Positions 43,690 through 52,180 of a DNA stretch of 64,000 bases are shown here, in pieces. The notes under the pieces are model-generated. The model was not told the origin of the DNA. It saw only the letters and a list, made by a program, of their open reading frames with translations, and did not search any database. Position 1 is the first letter of the stretch; every line of letters starts with the position of its first letter. The stretch comes from an uncultured cyanobacterium (GTDB lineage: Bacteria > Cyanobacteriota > Cyanobacteriia > Cyanobacteriales > Nostocaceae): NCBI GenBank assembly GCA_903903925.1, contig CAIVAU010000130.1, forward strand, positions 34,245 to 98,244, in the 5' to 3' direction. The translations under genes were made by a program, and so were the position numbers.

Positions 43690-45372
43690 ATGACAAATTT
43701 TTTCCTGTCGCTTTTAACTGCTGTTGCTAGACGTAGCAAAGCAAATTTTGTCAAGAAAACTCACCATACAATTGCCGTACAGGAGCAGTTTTTAAACTCC
43801 GTATTGCTAGCGCATCAAGATACTGAGTGGGGTCGCAAATATGGGCTCAAGGAGATCAAGACCATCGATCAATTTCGAGAGCGGATGCCGATTCTACCTT
43901 ACAGTAGCTATGAACCCTATACAGAGCGCATTGCCAAAGGTGAAACAAACATTCTGACAGCAGACCCGGTTGTCTACTTAACTCTCACCAGTGGTTCAAC
44001 AGGAAAAAAGAAACTCATCCCTACAACTAGGCGATCGCAAAATTCTTTCCGCAAAGCGACTCTCACCAGTATTGGTTTTTTGAGTGAAGCACTCAGTCGG
44101 CAAAAGTTACAGTTTGGCAAACTGCTTGTGACCAACTCAGTACAAGCGTGGGGACGCACCAGTAGTGGTATCGAGTACGGGCCATCGAGTGCAGGCACCC
44201 TGCGCATGGACAAGTCTATCTACAAACAATTCTTTGCTCATCCTTACGAAACCTTACAAGCAGGCGATAGCCTAGCACGTCATTATCTTTGTTTGCTATT
44301 TGCCCTCCGCGAACCAGGGATGCGAGGGATGATAGCAAACTTTCCCATGCTGATCCTGCGAACTGCCAACTATTTAGAACTTTACGCCGAAGACCTAATT
44401 CGAGATGTAGAAAAAGGAACAATCGCACCTTGGTTAGAACTGGAACCAGAAATACGAGTCCGATTGGAAAAGCAATGGTCAGCTTCCCCAAACCAAGCAG
44501 CTCAATTGCGCTCAATTTTGAAGTCAGAAGGACACCTTACCCCGAAACTAGCTTGGCCAGAAATGTCCTCTATCACCACTGCACGGGGAGGAACGTCGGA
44601 TTTCTACTTTGAGCGATTTCCCGCCTACTTCAAGGATACTCCTATATTTGGCGGAGCCTATTCCTCAGCAGAAGGCATGTTTGGCATTTACCCTGACGTC
44701 AACCAGGACGCTAGCATCCTAGCAATAGAAAGTAGTTTTTTTGAGTTTATCCCAGAAGACCAGTGGGAGGTAGAGCATCCCAAAACACGACTCGCTACTG
44801 AAGTCAAGGTAGGAGAACGATACCGGATTTTGATCACCAACTACGGCGGCTTCTACCGTTACGATATTGGTGATGTTGTGGAAGTACTGGGTTTTTATGA
44901 GACAGCGCCCCTGATCGTATTTCGCTACCGTCGAGGTGGGTTTATCTCCTCAACAACCGAGAAGACAACTGAATTCCATGTCACTCAAGTCATGCAAGCT
45001 TTGCAACAAGAGTTTAGCTTACCCTTAGAAGATTTCTGTATTACCTTATCAGAGAATGATTTTCCTGCCCGCTATTTGGCTAGTATTGAGGTAGCCTCCG
45101 GTTACAAACTGGAAAATCCCCAAGCAATGCTTGAAAGTTTTGACCGCAAACTCCAGGAAGTTAACACACACTACGAAATCAGTCGCCGCGATACAATTCC
45201 TCCTCCACGACTGCGGATTTTGTCTCCTGGAAGTTTTGCTACCCTCCGCCAACGTCAGTTATCCAAGGGAATTCCCGATTCCCAACTCAAATTTCCTCAC
45301 ATTAGCGAAGATCGCAATTTTCTAGGTGGACTGGAGGTGGAACAGGAAATTATACTGTCAGATTTAGCTTGA
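43690..45372 (+). CDS. GH3-family acyl-acid adenylating enzyme
   Basis: 560 residues from ATG 43690; an earlier in-frame TTG at 43618 would add a poor N terminus. GH3 motifs: LTSGSTGKKKLIPTT (ATP-binding motif 1), GGAYSSAEGMFGIYPD (motif 2), and YRYDIGDVVEV (motif 3). In plants GH3 enzymes adenylate jasmonate, auxin or benzoates and join them to amino acids. Bacterial ones are poorly known. The adjoining hydroxylase, Mpo1-like protein and amidohydrolase suggest a hydroxy-lipid or acyl-amide pathway, which is inference. Confidence 0.9.
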   Translation: MTNFFLSLLTAVARRSKANFVKKTHHTIAVQEQFLNSVLLAHQDTEWGRKYGLKEIKTIDQFRERMPILPYSSYEPYTERIAKGETNILTADPVVYLTLTSGSTGKKKLIPTTRRSQNSFRKATLTSIGFLSEALSRQKLQFGKLLVTNSVQAWGRTSSGIEYGPSSAGTLRMDKSIYKQFFAHPYETLQAGDSLARHYLCLLFALREPGMRGMIANFPMLILRTANYLELYAEDLIRDVEKGTIAPWLELEPEIRVRLEKQWSASPNQAAQLRSILKSEGHLTPKLAWPEMSSITTARGGTSDFYFERFPAYFKDTPIFGGAYSSAEGMFGIYPDVNQDASILAIESSFFEFIPEDQWEVEHPKTRLATEVKVGERYRILITNYGGFYRYDIGDVVEVLGFYETAPLIVFRYRRGGFISSTTEKTTEFHVTQVMQALQQEFSLPLEDFCITLSENDFPARYLASIEVASGYKLENPQAMLESFDRKLQEVNTHYEISRRDTIPPPRLRILSPGSFATLRQRQLSKGIPDSQLKFPHISEDRNFLGGLEVEQEIILSDLA

Positions 45373-45437
45373 GACGTAGAAACCCCACTCCTCACTTTGT
45401 GTAGGTGTGGGATGAATTTAACAGGACGCCAAGGCAA

Positions 45438-45677
45438 ATGAAATCGACGCACGAAAGAGAACAGTTCATTAAAGATATAAACGTACTGCTAACCCAAGCT
45501 TATGACAGTACTTTAAACGAAATTTACGCACTTTTAAAAAGAATCGATGAGCTAGAGGATGAAGAAGACTTGAAAGCCATTGAAGAAGCTAGGGAAGATA
45601 TACGCATTAATGGTACTGTGTCTTGGGATGAAATTCAAAACGAAATAAGAAACGAAATCGAAAAGGATGTTGCGTGA
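45438..45677 (+). CDS. Orphan RelB-like antitoxin
   Basis: 79 residues from ATG 45438. The acidic helical body and the ending DIRINGTVSWDEIQNEI...EKDVA match the antitoxin at 34192-34401. The stop overlaps the GTG of a toxin remnant exactly as in the intact pair. Confidence 0.75.
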   Translation: MKSTHEREQFIKDINVLLTQAYDSTLNEIYALLKRIDELEDEEDLKAIEEAREDIRINGTVSWDEIQNEIRNEIEKDVA

Positions 45678-45712
45678 GTTACGAAGTTAAAAGTACAAAC
45701 ATATTCTTTTGA
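45674..45712 (+). pseudogene. Truncated RelE toxin start (12 codons)
   Basis: GTG 45674 encodes VSYEVKSTNIFF and stops. The first codons parallel VSYKVEFSKA of the intact toxin at 34398, so the toxin was deleted and the antitoxin remained. Confidence 0.65.
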
Positions 45713-45737
45713 ATAGACACGGAGATGCAGCTGATGA

Positions 45738-46358
45738 TCAGTTTGTTACCAAAATACCGATCAATATCTTCAGTAAGTCTTCCAACCCTTCTGGAACCCG
45801 ATACAAATTAATATCCTGAACAATTTGTCTTTCCTGTCGCCGAAAAATCCCAAAACGCCAATCCTCTCCATTAGTGACTGCCCCGTAAAGGATTGGGGTT
45901 TGGGATCTTGTCCACTGATCAACAGCAATTAACTCGACTGCCAATTGGGTAAACCCTCTGCTCAGGTCTGATTGTTTTGCTTCAATAATCAGTAAGGTAT
46001 TTCTGCCGGTGATGTAATAGTCTAGACTCCCCTTTAAATGGTCATTGACAGCAATTTGATATTCGATATTTAACCTACTCTCAGTTTCAGCACAAATCTC
46101 CAATACAGTAGGTGCTATTAGTACCTCTCTCCGCGCCGCCTCACTGACAGGGTTGATATATGTGAGGTTGCGTTGGATGTAGCGGCTCAAAAATACAAGG
46201 CTAGTTGGTGTGTTTTCGTATTTTGGCAGGTCAAGTCTTGTGCGCTCTAGGCTACAATCCAAGTCAGCCAAGATGTCTTCTGTTGCAAACGGCAATTCAA
46301 AATATTTGCTAAACGTGTAACTTTCCCCTGGTCGGAGAATGCGAGGGTTGTCTCTCAT
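45738..46358 (-). CDS. PD-(D/E)XK nuclease-like hypothetical protein
   Basis: 206 residues. The core GSLDYYITGRNTLLIIEAKQSD gives D-(x)n-E-x-K, the signature of PD-(D/E)XK nucleases; FTQLAVELIAVDQW and ILYGAVTNGEDWRFG follow as in restriction-endonuclease-like proteins that are numerous in cyanobacteria. It stands alone; function is unproven. Confidence 0.7.
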   Translation of the reverse strand: MRDNPRILRPGESYTFSKYFELPFATEDILADLDCSLERTRLDLPKYENTPTSLVFLSRYIQRNLTYINPVSEAARREVLIAPTVLEICAETESRLNIEYQIAVNDHLKGSLDYYITGRNTLLIIEAKQSDLSRGFTQLAVELIAVDQWTRSQTPILYGAVTNGEDWRFGIFRRQERQIVQDINLYRVPEGLEDLLKILIGILVTN

Positions 46359-46394
46359 GTTTTTCGCTCCTCCTCATCTTTTTTGTGGAGTGAT

Positions 46395-47123
46395 CTAATG
46401 TCCACTACCCACGCCTAGATACAATTCTCCTACTTTGGGATCATTTAATAATTCTAGCCCAGAACCAGAGATAGCATCACGTCCAGACTCTAGTACATAA
46501 CCCCGATCAGCCATCTCCAGAGCCTTGCGGGCATTTTGCTCAACTAGTACAATTGCTGTACCTGAGCAGTTAATTTGTTTAATCTGTTCAAAGACTTGCG
46601 TGACCAGAATAGGAGATAACGCAGCTGAAGGTTCATCTAAAAGCAATAAGTTGGGTTCCAACATTAAAGCTTTACCCATCGCTAGCATCTGGCGTTCACC
46701 GCCTGAAAGCGTACCAGCGCGTTGGCGATAGCGATCGGCAAGCCGAGGGAACATAGTAAATATTTTTTCTTTCAGCGGTTTCAGGGGAACATTACGGACA
46801 AAAGCGCCCATTTCCAAGTTTTCTTCTACACTTAGGGAGGGGAAGACATTGGCAAGTTGTGGGATGTAGCACATCCCTCGTTGAACGATATAATTCGACT
46901 TTAGTCCAACAATACTTTCACCTTTGAAGGTAATCGAGCCTGTATGAGGGGTCACAAGCCCAAAAATGGCTTTTGCTAAGGTGGATTTCCCAGCACCATT
47001 GGGACCAATCACTGTTACTAGTTCTCCCTGTTTGACCTGGAAATTGACACCTTGGAGGATGTCCACATCCTGAACGTATCCGGCGCGGACATTTTTAACT
47101 TCTAGTAAATAATCACTGGTCAT
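46395..47123 (-). CDS. LivF-type ABC transporter ATPase (branched-chain/neutral amino acids)
   Basis: 242 residues. Walker A GPNGAGKST, Q-loop region, signature LSGGERQ, Walker B LLLLDEPSAALSP, H-loop region replaced by VLVEQN as in LivF. Length and the LKSNYIVQRGMCYIPQ segment fit LivF; in Anabaena the comparable subunit of the neutral amino acid permease is NatE. The other subunits are not in this window. Confidence 0.9.
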   Translation of the reverse strand: MTSDYLLEVKNVRAGYVQDVDILQGVNFQVKQGELVTVIGPNGAGKSTLAKAIFGLVTPHTGSITFKGESIVGLKSNYIVQRGMCYIPQLANVFPSLSVEENLEMGAFVRNVPLKPLKEKIFTMFPRLADRYRQRAGTLSGGERQMLAMGKALMLEPNLLLLDEPSAALSPILVTQVFEQIKQINCSGTAIVLVEQNARKALEMADRGYVLESGRDAISGSGLELLNDPKVGELYLGVGSGH

Positions 47124-47222
47124 TGGTAGTTGTTGGTTGTTGGTTGGTTGTTGTTAGTTGTTGGTTGGTGGTTGTCAGAAATAATACGAACAACTAACCA
47201 TTAACAACTAACGACTAACAAT
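47124..47222. repeat. TTGGTTG/TTAGTTG repeat with inverted counterpart
   Basis: GTTGTTGGTTGTTGG-type units up to ~47175 face ACTAACAACTAACGACTAAC at ~47192-47222, as in the tract at 3.7 kb. Confidence 0.75.
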
Positions 47223-47225
47223 TAA

Positions 47226-47453
47226 CTATAATGGCGTTTTCTGCAACTCTGGTCGTTCTTCTGGAACGATCGCCCCCTCTACTGGACAAACTTGGAGACA
47301 GATGCCACAGTCGATGCAGGTAGCAAAGTCGATCCAGTACCAATCCTTTTCTGTGACGTTTTTTCCAGGACCCGGATGAATGCAGGCTACTGGACATGCG
47401 TCTACGCAATCAGCGACGCCTTCACAGGTATTAGTGACAATTGTGTGTGGCAT
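47226..47453 (-). CDS. Bacterial-type ferredoxin (two Fe-S clusters)
   Basis: 75 residues. Cysteine sets NTCEGVADCVDACPVACIHPG and ATCIDCGICLQVCPVEGA; the second is a full CxxCxxCxxxCP, the first has a wider first spacing as in 7Fe (3Fe-4S/4Fe-4S) ferredoxins. Soluble electron carrier; partner not apparent. It lies 70 bases downstream of hisZ on the same strand. Confidence 0.9.
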   Translation of the reverse strand: MPHTIVTNTCEGVADCVDACPVACIHPGPGKNVTEKDWYWIDFATCIDCGICLQVCPVEGAIVPEERPELQKTPL

Positions 47454-47523
47454 AGTTCCCCTCTCGATTCAGAAGCTGTAGTTGGCTAGATGTTTATAGG
47501 CTAGCAACAATATTTACCACTGT

Positions 47524-48762
47524 TTACAGGAGATTTTGATCAGTATTGAGTTTTGTCACGGACTCTATCGATGGCAAACCATCAGCTTTGATCCAAGCGA
47601 TTTGGGCAATGCGGCGATCGCGTGCATATTCCCGAATTCTCTCCTGTGTATCCCGTCCTCCTAAATCGATTTCTACCCGTACCAGATGGTTAGAGTCTCG
47701 GAGTTTTGCTGCATAGGCAAAGGCTGCGGTGTAAGCTTCTGATGTTTCTGCTACAACTAACCAGTTGTTTGCTGAAATAGCTTGCGGTAATTGCTGAGTA
47801 GACAACAAAGCTTGGTATAAATTTTCAATAAATAGTGCAAAGCCTATGCCAGGGGTATTTTCTTTTTGGGGATGATATAGCCCTAAAAGTTGGTCGTAGC
47901 GACCACCTCCTCCTAAAACCCGCGCTTGAGCATCCCGATCACTAACGACTTCAAACACGACGCCAGTATAGTAGTCTATGGGTTGAATCAGACTCAGGTC
48001 AAGGATTAACGGGAAATTTCCCCTAGATTCAAGGAGTTTTACCAAAGATTGAAGCTTCACCAACTTTTCTAGGGGCTGATCTAGACCCAAATGGCTGACT
48101 TTTTGCAATACATCAGTTGGGTTTCCCCGTAGATCTAGCATAATTCTGGCACGTTCCCTGAGTTCATCACTGAGGGGTAAAGTGTCGATAGCGACGCGAT
48201 CAAGATGAGCGATCGCACTCCGCACTTGTTCTTGTAAGTCGGGGGGAAAAGCATTTAAGAGCGATCGTGTGATTCCCGCCTCGCCTAAAATCAAATGCCA
48301 ATGATTCAATGACAGTGCTTGCAAACAATCTGCCACCAACAGTAGGACTTCTGCATCCGCAAGCAATCCGTCACTGCCTAGCAACTCTACCCCAGCTTGG
48401 TAAAATTCCTGCTGGGAATTTTGCCGAAACTCCGGCGTGCGTCGGAAAACGTTGGCATTATAGTACAGGCGTTGCGGATAAGTCACACCTGCCATGCGGG
48501 TTACAGCTGCACGGGCAATAGAAGCTGTCAGTTCTGGACGCAGCCCTAATTCTTCATCTTCAGCGGTTTGCAACTGAATCACGGCAGATCGCTGAATTGC
48601 CCCTCCTGCCATGAGTGTGTCCATTCGTTCCAACGTTGAGGTAATAATTCTGTGATATCCCCAGCGGTGAAACACTTGCTGTAACCTTTCTTCAATCCAG
48701 AAATGTTGCGCCACATCTAGAGGCAATAAATCTCTGGCACCTGCTGCTGGTTGATAAACCAT
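47524..48762 (-). CDS. hisZ: ATP phosphoribosyltransferase regulatory subunit
   Basis: 412 residues, a histidyl-tRNA-synthetase-like fold: AAGARDLLP, RPELTASIARAAVTR, RRTPEFRQNSQQEFYQAG, LIQPIDYYTGVVFEV, VLGGGGRYDQLLGLY. It lacks the tRNA-binding C-terminal domain of HisS and the usual catalytic arginine context. HisZ partners short-form HisG in the first step of histidine synthesis. Start overlaps the J-domain gene stop by one base (TAATG). Confidence 0.92.
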   Translation of the reverse strand: MVYQPAAGARDLLPLDVAQHFWIEERLQQVFHRWGYHRIITSTLERMDTLMAGGAIQRSAVIQLQTAEDEELGLRPELTASIARAAVTRMAGVTYPQRLYYNANVFRRTPEFRQNSQQEFYQAGVELLGSDGLLADAEVLLLVADCLQALSLNHWHLILGEAGITRSLLNAFPPDLQEQVRSAIAHLDRVAIDTLPLSDELRERARIMLDLRGNPTDVLQKVSHLGLDQPLEKLVKLQSLVKLLESRGNFPLILDLSLIQPIDYYTGVVFEVVSDRDAQARVLGGGGRYDQLLGLYHPQKENTPGIGFALFIENLYQALLSTQQLPQAISANNWLVVAETSEAYTAAFAYAAKLRDSNHLVRVEIDLGGRDTQERIREYARDRRIAQIAWIKADGLPSIESVTKLNTDQNLL

Positions 48763-49694
48763 TATTTTTTCTTCCCACCAAACAAACCACCAAACAAACC
48801 GCCACCCCCAGATTGATCTGGTTGCTTAGCCTCAGTATTTGGCTTTGCACCACTCTTATTTTGCCCTGTCATCTGTTCAATTTTTCGTTTCCCTGCCAAC
48901 GCTGTTTGGTCATTGGAGTCTAATTGCAGGGTGCGGTCAAAGTGAACTTTTGCCATTGTTGTTTGATGCTGCTTCAAATACACAACCCCAAGCAAGCTAT
49001 GGCAGCGACTATTATTTGGTTCCAGCTTCAGAGCATCCTGCAACTCTATCCTAGCTTGTGCCAATTGATTTTTTTCCATCAACTCTTGAGCGCGTCGCAG
49101 ATACTGAACCACAGCCGAATCTTCCGACGAGTGTACTTTTGTGTTTGGTTGTGGTACATCTAGTGGTTTGGGTGGGTTATTTCTCGGTTGAGTGGATGAA
49201 GGTGCGGTAAATGATTTGCCGACACTCCGCATTAAGTAAACTAAATTCAACTCACTCACCCCGGCAATGACTTGTAGTACTTCGGACAAAGATTCATATT
49301 GAGTTTCAGCAATTTTGGCGATCGCTGCCTTATAAAAATGTTCTGAATTAGGTGCAGTTGCTAACTGCTTAGCAATATCGGTAGTAAGTTCCACCGAAGC
49401 CGATTCCTGCAGCAATCGCTTGCCCATGTGGGACAGCACTAAAATGTATTCAGCGTGATTTTCTTCTTGAGTGAGTTTTTCATAAGCTGGGTTAACCAAC
49501 TTGGACAACAATTCGCTTGCTAACTTTTTTTCAGTAACGGTTGCAGTTCTACTGCAATCAGGGTGCAGACGGCGGGCAATTTTAAGATAGTGTTTACGGA
49601 TGTCCTTCACATTCGCATCAACTGGAACGCACAATACTGCATGATGATCAATGAAATCATATTTAAACAGTCCACGATCTATTTTGAAAAACAT
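48762..49694 (-). CDS. J-domain protein with TPR segment
   Basis: 310 residues from ATG 49694, which gives MFFKIDRGLFKYDFIDHHAVL, the opening I recall for homologues; ATG 49757 would add 21 residues. J domain ~14-75 with VDANVKDIRKHYLKIARRLHPD (HPD motif). A middle helical region, then a TPR-like segment (~195-265: RAQELMEKNQLAQARIELQDALKLEPNN). The tail is GGGGLFGGLFGGKKK. It would stimulate a DnaK-type Hsp70; client unknown. Coupled to hisZ. Confidence 0.85.
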   Translation of the reverse strand: MFFKIDRGLFKYDFIDHHAVLCVPVDANVKDIRKHYLKIARRLHPDCSRTATVTEKKLASELLSKLVNPAYEKLTQEENHAEYILVLSHMGKRLLQESASVELTTDIAKQLATAPNSEHFYKAAIAKIAETQYESLSEVLQVIAGVSELNLVYLMRSVGKSFTAPSSTQPRNNPPKPLDVPQPNTKVHSSEDSAVVQYLRRAQELMEKNQLAQARIELQDALKLEPNNSRCHSLLGVVYLKQHQTTMAKVHFDRTLQLDSNDQTALAGKRKIEQMTGQNKSGAKPNTEAKQPDQSGGGGLFGGLFGGKKK

Positions 49695-49799
49695 AGAGCG
49701 GAGTAGCACCAAAGGAGCAGTTAGATTCACTCTAGTGTACTTTGCTTCATTAGTCATTAGGTAGTGGTTAGTGGTTAGTCATTAGTCATTAGTTGTGAA

Positions 49800-49990
49800 A
49801 AAGTAGAGGTAGGATCTGCCCCCTACGCCCTACGCCCTACGCCCTACTCCCTACTCCCCTGCTCCCCTGCTCCCCTGCTCCCCTGCTCCCCTGCTCCCTG
49901 CTCCCTGCTCCCTGCTCCCTCCTCCCCTGCTCCCCTGCTCCCTGCTCCCTGCTCCCTGCTCCCTGCTCCCTGCTCCCTCCTCCCTCCTCT
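49800..49990. repeat. CTCCCCTG/CTCCCTG array inside the 3' end of the IMPase-family gene
   Basis: Units CCCTACG (49820-49845) pass into CTCCCCTG and CTCCCTG units to ~49990. From 49837 the array is read as the C terminus of the inositol-monophosphatase-family gene. Confidence 0.9.
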
Positions 49991-50769
49991 AACTCCTGAC
50001 TCAGGCTATCGTGAATGTAACCATTAGTGGCAAGAATTCTGCCTGATTCAATTTTTAAGGGAGTCCCATCGTAGGCAGTGACTTTACCCCCAGCTTCTTG
50101 TAATAAGATGATGCCTGCAGCAATATCCCAAGGAGACAGCCCTCGTTCCCAGTAGCCATCGACACGTCCGCAGGCTACATAAGCCAAATCGAGTGATGCT
50201 GAACCGCTGCGCCGTACTCCTTGGGTAAGATGGGTAAGGTGACAAAATTCTGCATAGTTGTTGTCAGATGTTTCACGGCGATCATAGGCAAATCCAGTCA
50301 CGAGCAGACTTTTACTCAGTTCACTAGTTGCTGAAACATTGATTGGGCGACGGTTACGAGTTGCTCCCAAGCCTTGGGCTGCACGGAATAGCTCATTGTG
50401 AAAAGGGTCATAAATCACACCAACTTCCGGAACTCCATGAATGAATAGCCCAATGGAAACGGCAAAAAAAGGGTATTGGTGGGCGTAGTTAGTTGTCCCA
50501 TCTAAAGGGTCTATTGCCCAAAGGTATTCATTTTGTTGATCACCCAATTTCCCTGATTCTTCAGCCAGGATAGAGTGTTGGGGAAAGTGGCGACGTAAAA
50601 CTTCTAAAACCACCGCTTCTGAGGCTTTATCTGCTGCTGTCACCAAATCACCAGGGCGTCCTTTTTCGATAATTGCGTCTTCTAACTTACCCAAGTAACT
50701 TTGCAACACCTCACCAGCAGCCAGCGCGGCTTCCGTGGCTATATCTAGAAAAATTTGTAATTGAGTCAT
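49837..50769 (-). CDS. suhB: Inositol monophosphatase family protein with repeat-encoded tail
   Basis: 310 residues; the family is usually ~260-275. Metal site and signature: GDLVTAADKASE, ILAEESG (Glu70-71), WAIDPLDGTTNYAH (Asp87, Asp90) and SPWDIAAGIILLQEAGG. Residues 261-310 are translated repeat (GSREQGAG units) and not part of the fold. Likely hydrolyses inositol phosphates or related sugar phosphates. The stop codon is supplied by the repeat. Confidence 0.9.
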   Translation of the reverse strand: MTQLQIFLDIATEAALAAGEVLQSYLGKLEDAIIEKGRPGDLVTAADKASEAVVLEVLRRHFPQHSILAEESGKLGDQQNEYLWAIDPLDGTTNYAHQYPFFAVSIGLFIHGVPEVGVIYDPFHNELFRAAQGLGATRNRRPINVSATSELSKSLLVTGFAYDRRETSDNNYAEFCHLTHLTQGVRRSGSASLDLAYVACGRVDGYWERGLSPWDIAAGIILLQEAGGKVTAYDGTPLKIESGRILATNGYIHDSLSQELEEGGGSREQGAGSREQGAGEQGRREQGAGSREQGSRGAGEQGSRGVGSRA

Positions 50770-50790
50770 ATAGGAGTTAGGAGTTAGGAG

Positions 50791-51309
50791 TTAGCGATTC
50801 TGACTGCGAAACTCAGCAGGAGTGAGACGCATGGGTTTTTCTGGGTTCCAAATACCTTGTCCAATCAGTCTAGCCCATTGTTGAGCACGTTCTAAACGCA
50901 AATCATATTTGTGGTTAGGCGATCGCGCCACGAACAGTGCATACCCATCTTTCACTAACTGTTCATTCAACAAAACCCCATTTTTCCACACATAAGCTAG
51001 AGTCCGCCCAAATTTGTCTTTTGCTTCCAAGTCAAACTCTAAAATTACAGGTTGTTCGCCAATCAGCGCTTCTAGATGTTCTTTTGCCTCATCTCCCCAA
51101 GGACGCTGCTGCAAATCCGGTGCATCAATACTTAACAACCGTACTTGGGAACTTAAACTGGGTTGCTCAGTTATACCTACCACCTCTAAAGCTTGCCCAC
51201 TCACCACTTGTGCCACTTTTAAAGGCACTTGTGTGTTTTCAGCCGACTTGTTCTGGTGTTGGCAAGCTATGAGTAGTAATAAACACCATAAAATGAGAAT
51301 TTTTGTCAT
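50791..51309 (-). CDS. Thermonuclease (SNase) family lipoprotein
   Basis: 172 residues. Lipobox LLIAC (Cys16) predicts a lipoprotein. The staphylococcal-nuclease-like domain has VRLLSIDAPDLQQRPWGDEAKEHLEALI (catalytic Arg/Asp), DKFGRTLAYVW and LVKDGYALF. An extracytoplasmic nuclease is likely. Confidence 0.88.
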   Translation of the reverse strand: MTKILILWCLLLLIACQHQNKSAENTQVPLKVAQVVSGQALEVVGITEQPSLSSQVRLLSIDAPDLQQRPWGDEAKEHLEALIGEQPVILEFDLEAKDKFGRTLAYVWKNGVLLNEQLVKDGYALFVARSPNHKYDLRLERAQQWARLIGQGIWNPEKPMRLTPAEFRSQNR

Positions 51310-51334
51310 TTAACCACTCACAACTAACCGCTAA

Positions 51335-51703
51335 TTAATCTTCATCCAATGGTAAGGCATTCCGAACTTTCCCCTTGGCAAAATAGCGACCGAACTGCAG
51401 TTCATAGACTTCATCTTCGTCTTGTGTTTCCACCTCTAAATCGGAACGAGCATAACTCACACACAACAAGGCATAGCCTTTTTTCCGTAACTCTGGTGAG
51501 AGTCCCACCGCCTCTGGTTGGTAAATTTCGCCTGATCGCACTCTCACCGCACAAGTTGTGCAAGCCCCATTTCGACAGGAAAATGGTAGTTCTACCCCTT
51601 GTTTTTCAGCAAATTGTAGGATATAACGGTCATCAGGAACTTGCAGGGTGTGTGTTGTGCCTCTGGCGCGATCGTAAACCTGAATAGTGTATGTACAAGA
51701 CAT
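51335..51703 (-). CDS. 2Fe-2S plant-type ferredoxin with C-terminal extension
   Basis: 122 residues. Cluster motif CRNGACTTC with the fourth Cys in ALLCVSY (C-x4-C-x2-C-x~30-C). It differs from PetF by CRNGACTTCAVRV and a longer C-terminal tail (VYELQFGRYFAKGKVRNALPLDED), as in the FdC2 group. Electron partner unknown. Confidence 0.88.
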   Translation of the reverse strand: MSCTYTIQVYDRARGTTHTLQVPDDRYILQFAEKQGVELPFSCRNGACTTCAVRVRSGEIYQPEAVGLSPELRKKGYALLCVSYARSDLEVETQDEDEVYELQFGRYFAKGKVRNALPLDED

Positions 51704-51778
51704 CTTAATTTGGGATTTTAGATTTAATCTGATTGCATTTTATGCGATTCTAGTGTAGAATAGTAATTCGTAACACCT

Positions 51779-51865
51779 GGAGAGGTGGCCGAGTGGTTGA
51801 AGGCGCAGCACTGGAAATGCTGTTTGGGGGCAACCTCAACGAGGGTTCGAATCCCTCCCTCTCCG
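51779..51865 (+). tRNA. tRNA-Ser (anticodon GGA)
   Basis: 87 bases. The acceptor stem GGAGAGG (51779-51785) pairs with CCTCTCC (51858-51864), discriminator G. Long variable arm typical of tRNA-Ser, T-arm GGGTTCGAATCCC. The anticodon loop CTGGAAA gives GGA, reading UCC/UCU. CCA is not encoded. Confidence 0.96.
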
Positions 51866-52180
51866 TTATCAAGTCTATAGTTAAAAGAAGTCAGGAGTTA
51901 GAATATACCAAGCAATCAAGTCAGGGGATTTCAAGCAAGGGATTTTTTGTTGTCCTGTGGTCGCCTCTACTTGTCACGCTTGCTGACTCCCGAACCGCTA
52001 GAAGATTACCTATCTGATGAACCGCAGAGGCGCAGAGGACACAGAGAATTTAAATTTAAAGATAATATTTAGGAAAAGGCGCAGTGAACTCATTGACCTA
52101 ACCACAATCAAGCCAAGTATTGACGCTGTCAGCGAGGACTGGGGCAGATTTAGTTGGCGAAAACGGTGAAAGTGCGGATT
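51866..52180. other. Intergenic region with dispersed repeat
   Basis: Between tRNA-Ser and the EAL gene. It contains an inverted copy of the CTCTGCGG repeat (52019-52048). An open frame running through the tRNA is not a gene. No other feature is seen. Confidence 0.55.

Noticed and set aside
47524..48762. Histidyl-tRNA synthetase
   Set aside because: No anticodon-binding C-terminal domain of HisS type and shorter HisZ-like layout, so HisZ is the better call.
51793..52017. Open frame across the serine tRNA
   Set aside because: It starts inside the tRNA and has no protein features.
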